From contig JANUWI010000003.1 of assembly GCA_025504975.1 (NCBI GenBank), positions 2,480,001 to 2,544,000 on the forward strand: a DNA stretch of 64,000 nt. Reading direction: 5' to 3'. Positions within the stretch are counted from its first letter, which is position 1; every line of letters begins with the position of its first letter. This DNA is from Plenodomus lindquistii. Lineage: Eukaryota; Ascomycota; Dothideomycetes; Pleosporales; Leptosphaeriaceae. Both the position numbers and the translations under genes were made by a program. The notes under the pieces are model-generated. The model made no database searches. It saw only the letters and a program-made list of their open reading frames with translations, and was not told where the DNA came from. Of this stretch, positions 58,834-64,000 are shown piece after piece.

Positions 58834-60308
58834 CTACGAAGTCTGCCTGAAAGCAACTTCCTCGGGTAGTCTAAAACTCGCGCAAAACATCCTCTTCTTA
58901 GGCGCCACATCCCTGACATCCCAAATTGTCACTTCGGGCGTCTCAGGCGTAATCTCGTATCCTATCTGCCTGCTGATCTCCTCGCAAATCTCCTTTGTCT
59001 CGGCGACGTTGTCCTCACTCTTGGTGCTGAAGCAGTGGGTGTGGATCATTGGTAATTTTTGGCCGGTGTGTGGCGCAAGGAGCTTCTTGATATCGTCGAC
59101 AGACATGCCAGGTACATTGGCGTATAGACCGATGAAGTTGGGAAGGAAGGTAATGGCAGAAGCCGGGAGGTTCATGACATAATGTGAGAAGAAGCGCGGC
59201 TGCACGAGTGTCTTGAGCGGCTCAGGTTTCTTGTTGGTTTGTGGTGCTGATCTTGAGAATTTGGTCTTGGGGTACACTGCGACGGAGTACGGATCGGTCG
59301 TTAGCAGTTCTATCGCAGACTGCTTTATGAACTCTCCGCCGTCGGCGTTGAAGGACTGCACGTAGTCGCCGACTTTGTTGATTCGGACGTTGTCCTCGAG
59401 GGACTTGAAGGACTCGGGGTTCAGGTCGTTGGCCCATACGAAGCACTTCTTCTTGCCTGCTGGGATGGCGAAAGGTCCTACGCCGGCCATGACGTCGCAG
59501 ATGGCTTCGCCTTCCTTGAACAGACTGCAGACGCGCTCGTGTTCTGTTTGCAGTCGTGTGTTCCAGTACACCTTTGCGAAGTCGAACTTGAACGTGCAGC
59601 CTTGTTCGCGCAGCTCGACATTGAGATCGTCTGGCCCGTGTAGCACCTCGTACTGGAAAGTCCGAAATGCGTTCTCTGTGCCTACGTTATCCAGCTTGTT
59701 GATGACTGTCCTGACAGAGGGGTTCTTGTCGGCGAGGACGGTAGCGATGAGGTGCTTGTACGGCCAGTAGCGCTCGCGGAGATTCAAATGGGCAACGTGG
59801 CCGGCGAGCGCGAAGCCCTGGGGTATCTCGTCGTCATTGCTCTTTTCGGGCGGGGGGATGATGGCTGCGGTGATCTCCGAGTAGGTGTAGTAGTCGTAGT
59901 CGAGTTTCAGCTGGTAGGGTATGACGCCGATTGTGCCTTGCTGCTCGAGGTCGCGCAGATTGGGGCTCCAGGTCGTGCGATCTGCCTGGGTTCAGACTCA
60001 GTACTTCCAACATGGCACTGTGCGCTTGACTCACCACTGTGGACGACTTCTGGGCGCAGCAGCAGGCACTTGGCGCCTCTCAACGCGTGCTCCAGATCCG
60101 GGTCTGGCCTGACTGGGTCTATGCGCGTGCTGGGCAGCGTGTCCTTGCCCAGACTCAGTTCCTTGCGGCATCGCGAAATGTCCTTGGGGTTGAAGATGCG
60201 GGCGGCCGAGGTGGGGATGGTCTTGTGGAAGAAGGAGCGGTCCAGCACCTTCATGGCGCGGTTCACGGGCGCCGCAAACATGTCGTCAGAGGGGGCAGGC
60301 GCGGACAT
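58834..60308 (-). CDS. TRM5: tRNA (guanine37-N1)-methyltransferase Trm5
   Basis: Two exons on the reverse strand: 60308-60035 and 59981-58834; 473 residues. The junction reads HSGDRTTWSPNLRDLEQQG. The class I SAM domain has CDVMAGVGPFAIPAG (motif I) and FVWANDLNPESFKSLEDN, and the NLPASAITFLPNF catalytic-loop motif typical of Trm5. The N-terminal D1/D2 regions include VNRAMKVLDRSFF and GHVAHLNLRERYWPYKHLI. It makes m1G37 next to the anticodon, needed for reading-frame maintenance, in cytosol/nucleus and often also in mitochondria. The start is the first ATG. The 3' end converges on the MutL gene with 264 bp between stop codons. Confidence 0.94.
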
Positions 60309-60867
60309 GGATGGCGCTTTCCGCTTGGGTCGACTGTGGCAGGCGGGGGCGGGCGAGCAAAAGAATTGTTGGGTTGGCGGTTTGGACAAATATTCTGGGG
60401 AATGACGCAGGGTCCAGCGGGCCAGGCACCGCACCACGCTTCCGCTGCTCGAGAGACTGGTTCGGGCTATGGTGACAGCAGCAGGCCTTTACTCGGAAGA
60501 CATGTGCATGCATGCGAGTAACACATTGTTACTCCGAGTCGGACTCCTTCACCCCTCCTGCCATGCCATCTCAAGTGGGTCAGGTCAGGGTCGCGGCCCG
60601 CCTGCAGGGCTGCAAGGATGCACGCTTAACGTAATCTCAAGAAGTTGGTCTGGTCCATACGCGACTCGACTCGACAGCACAACACCACGCCCGCCATACA
60701 ACCGCCTCCTGACCCGCTGCGACGCCTTCAACCGCCCTCTGGCATGCCGTGAGACCCTCGCGACACGGCGCATGATTGCCAGATTTGCCCTGAGCTGCGC
60801 ACCGGCCGCTCTCCCCTGCTCGTCACTGCGGCCCTGAGCCAGCAACACGACACAGCCTGCCGTCGCC
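60309..60867. promoter_or_regulatory. Divergent promoter of TRM5 and kinesin genes, 559 bp
   Basis: Lies between two start codons facing away from each other. No specific regulatory motif recognised. Confidence 0.45.
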
Positions 60868-63800
60868 ATGGCCTCGAATGGAGGCAACATCAAGGTGGTG
60901 GTGCGATGTAGGCCCTTCAACGGGCGAGGTATGTTCGACACCACACGTCCCATGCACTCCGGCTCAAACGTCGACAGAAAACGCCCGCAATGCACAATGC
61001 ATTGTCAAGATGAAGGGCGACCAGACCATTCTCTCCCCGCCGAGCGATCTCAAGGGAAAGGCTGCCAAAGCTGCCTCGGAAGGAACCAAGGCCTTTGCCT
61101 TCGACCGATCCTACTGGTCCTTTGACCGCGCCGCCCCCAACTATGCAGGCCAGGACAATCTCCACGAGGACCTGGGCAAGCCGCTGCTCGACAACGCCTT
61201 CCAGGGCTACAACAACTGCATCTTTGCATACGGCCAGACGGGATCTGGAAAGTCGTACTCCATGATGGGCTATGGTGCGGACCCCGGTATCATCCCCAAG
61301 ATTTGTCAGGACATGTTCGAGAGGATCAAGGTGGTGCAGCAGGACAAGAACGTGGGCTGCACCGTCGAAGTCTCGTATCTGGAAATCTACAACGAGCGCG
61401 TACGCGACCTGCTGAATCCTTCAAACAAGGGCAATCTGCGGGTCCGCGAGCATCCGTCGACCGGTCCCTATGTTGAAGATCTGGCAAAGCTCGTCGTCCA
61501 ATCCTTCCCAGAGATTGAAAACTTGATGGATGAAGGAAACAAGGCCCGAACCGTCGCCGCCACAAACATGAATGAGACGTCCTCGCGATCGCACGCCGTT
61601 TTCACCCTGACCCTCACCCAGAAACGCCACGATACCGATGCTGGCATGACGGGAGAACGAGTCGCCAAGATCAGTCTGGTTGATTTGGCAGGTTCAGAAA
61701 GAGCGCAGTCGACCGGTGCCACGGGCGCTCGATTGAAAGAGGGTGCGGAAATCAACAGATCGCTGTCTACACTGGGTCGTGTCATTGCAGCGCTTGCAGA
61801 CATGTCGCAGGGCAAGAAGAAGACACAGGTGCCATACCGAGACTCGGTCCTGACATGGCTGCTCAAGGACTCGCTGGGAGGAAACAGTATGACGGCCATG
61901 ATTGCTGCCATTTCGCCCGCCGATATCAATTTCGAGGAGACGCTCTCCACTCTACGTTACGCCGATTCCGCAAAGCGAATCAAGAACCACGCCGTAGTCA
62001 ACGAAGATCCAAACGCGCGCATGATCCGAGAACTGAAGGAAGAGCTGGCAAAGTTACGAGGTCAACTGACAGGAGGCGGAGGCGGCTCAAACGGTATCAT
62101 TGAAGAGCAGTATGCTCCAGACACGCCGCTGGAAAAGCAAATAGTTTCCATCTCCCAACCAGACGGAACGATCAAGAAGGTCTCAAAGGCCGAGATTGTA
62201 GAGCAGCTGGATCAGTCTGAGAAGCTGTACAAGGACCTGAACCAGACATGGGAGGAAAAGCTTCAAAAGACCGAAGAGATTCACAAGGAACGCGAAGCTG
62301 CTTTGGAAGAGCTGGGTATCAGCATTGAGAAAGGTTTCGTGGGGTTGTCAACACCGAAGAACATGCCGCATTTGGTAAACTTGAGTGACGACCCTCTGTT
62401 GACCGAGTGTCTGGTCTACAATCTGAAGCCAGGCACAACAACGGTTGGCAACTCCGATGTAGAAGGCCAGACTGCGCAGATACGCTTAAACGGTTCACAG
62501 ATCCTCGCAGACCACTGCAACTTTGAAAATGTCGACGGCAAGGTGACTGTGATACCAAAGGAGACTGCAAGTGTCATGGTCAATGGCGTGCGCATCGATA
62601 AGCCAAGATTACTCAAGAGTGGTCACCGCATCATCTTGGGCGACTTCCACATTTTCCGATTCAACAACCCGCAAGAAGCAAGGGCCGAGCGTGCAGAAGT
62701 AGGCACGAGCCTCCTTCGTCAGACTGTGACTGCCAGCCAACTCAACTCCCCTTCGCCCGCACCACGGCCAGGCCACGAGAGATCGTTCAGTACTCTTAGT
62801 ATCGCAAATTCCGACTTTGATCCCGATAGCCCGCGAGCTGGATCGCCTGCGCTGTGGCAACGTGGTAGAGAGTCCGAATTTTCTTATGCTCGTAGGGAAG
62901 CATTAGCCGCATGGCTTGGTCCCGAGAAACGTATCGAGAACTTACCAGATGAAGACTTCGAAGCTCTCTTCGAAGATCTCAGCAGGCTGCGCGAAACACG
63001 TAAAACACGTCCAGAGAGTCGTATTTTTAGCGATGAGGATCTGGAATCCACTTCTTCATATCCTGTAAGGGAAAAGTACACCTCGGGAGGAACATTCGAC
63101 AACTTCTCGCTTGATACGCTGCTGACAACACCATCCACACCGATGCAAGACGGTAGCGAAAAGATGCGAGATATACAGGAAGACATGCAGGAAAGACTAG
63201 ATGGGCAGAAAGAAGACTTTCAAACAAAGCTCAAGGCTGGTGTAGAGGCCAAAGTCGAGCTGGAGGAGCTAAGGGCTGCAAAAGAGCAGATGCAAAGACA
63301 ACTTCGGGACCAGAAAGAGGCATTTGAGCGTCAACTGCGAGAGCTTGGGCATGAGCCAACACCAGATCCAAGTGACGAGCCACAGTCCAAAACACCAGCT
63401 CAAAACGGAAAGCAGCTTGAGTTGGTGAGAACGTTCTTCCAGCAGTGGCGACGGCGCAAATATGTTACCATGGCAGAGACTCTTCTGCAAAATGCAGCAC
63501 TCCTGAAGGAGGCCCAGATTCTGAGCCAGCAAATGGACAAACGAGTGGTCTTCCAGTTCTGCATTGTCGACATTGGGCACACCGTACCTTCATCCTACGA
63601 CCTGGTCAACATAGACGTTCCAAGCGAAGACGATGAGTACCTTGATCACCAGTCGAAGCCATGCGTCGGCGTCCGTGTTGTCGACTTCAAAAACGAGGTC
63701 GTCCACCTTTGGTCGATACAGAAGCTCCGCGACCGTGTGCGAAAGATGCATCAAGTCGCTCAGTACATGAACCGGCCTGAATATTTTCAACACTTTAATC

Positions 63801-64000
63801 CCGAGTCTCCGTTCTCCGAACCATGTATGCCTGAGTTCTCACGTATAGGCGACGTGGATGTGCCTCTTGCAGCAGTCTTCGAGTCCAGGGTGCGAGACTT
63901 CAGCCTAGACGTCATATCACCATACACATCGAATCCGATTGGCATCATTCGATTGTCCTTAGAGCCTTCATCAGCGGAAGCACCTTCGACAACGCTCAAG
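60868..64000 (+). CDS. Kinesin-3 motor, Unc104/KIF1 type (3' end outside window)
   Basis: Exon 1 is 60868-60928; exon 2 starts at 60978 and stays open to the last base, so the C-terminus (PH domain expected) is missing. At least 1028 residues. The junction gives RPFNGRENARNAQCIVKMKG. The motor domain (about 5-365) has P-loop GQTGSGKSYSMMG, switch I NETSSRSHAVF and switch II LVDLAGSER. A coiled coil follows near 375-470. An FHA domain lies at about 494-580 (LKPGTTTVGNSD, LADHCNFENVDG). A second coiled coil is near 770, then FFQQWRRRKYVTMAETLLQN. Unc104-type kinesins carry vesicles and early endosomes toward microtubule plus ends, important in long hyphae. Confidence 0.94.

Noticed and set aside
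1..64000. CRISPR arrays, transposons, rRNA, viral insertions
   Set aside because: No regular repeat-spacer pattern, transposase or reverse transcriptase motifs, terminal repeats or rRNA signatures were seen.

Overview
This window is nuclear DNA of a filamentous ascomycete (Pezizomycotina; Dothideomycetes is my guess, not proven). The evidence is many short GT-AG introns of about 50-110 bp, fungal-only genes (a palC-type pH-signalling protein, a DUF2406 protein, a fungal 7-TM rhodopsin-like protein, a Reg1-like phosphatase regulator), fungal-sized VMA21 and Trm5 proteins, and AT/CT/GT microsatellites between genes. There is no operon structure. Exon joins below were worked out by hand from reading frame, splice signals and family conservation.

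Layout. 0-16.5 kb is housekeeping: a Fun30/SMARCAD1-type SNF2 remodeller, VMA21, a DUF2406 protein with a 2.3 kb gene-free 5' side, mitochondrial methylmalonate-semialdehyde dehydrogenase, calnexin, and a Reg1-like protein with a PP1 docking motif. 18.5-27.9 kb carries a 14-TM MFS exporter, an intron-containing tRNA-Asp, an APC-type amino-acid/GABA permease, palC, a complex I NDUFB10-type subunit followed by an out-of-frame coding-like tail, and a small fungal protein of unknown function. 28-33.3 kb has a doubtful gene relic, a rhodopsin-like 7-TM protein with a GC-AG intron, and an OSGIN-like FAD oxidoreductase.

34-41 kb is the most cluster-like part: a mitochondrial citrate carrier, then a 988-residue hydantoinase/oxoprolinase-DUF917 fusion transcribed divergently from an NCS1 permease across a 515 bp shared promoter with three HGATAR (AreA/NIT2-type) sites. 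I read this as a nitrogen-controlled uptake-and-opening module for hydantoin-like (possibly thiohydantoin) or other cyclic ureide/imide substrates. 41-54 kb is gene-poor: a malate/sulfite-type (TDT) transporter, an APH-like kinase, an unrecognised protein and a PadC-type phenolic acid decarboxylase with its catalytic residues intact. 53.8-64 kb holds a divergent DNA-repair pair (Ada-like zinc/AraC regulator and a MutL homologue), tRNA methyltransferase TRM5, and the 5' part of an Unc104-type kinesin-3 that runs off the end of the window.

No transposons, rRNA, CRISPR arrays or viral genes were recognised.
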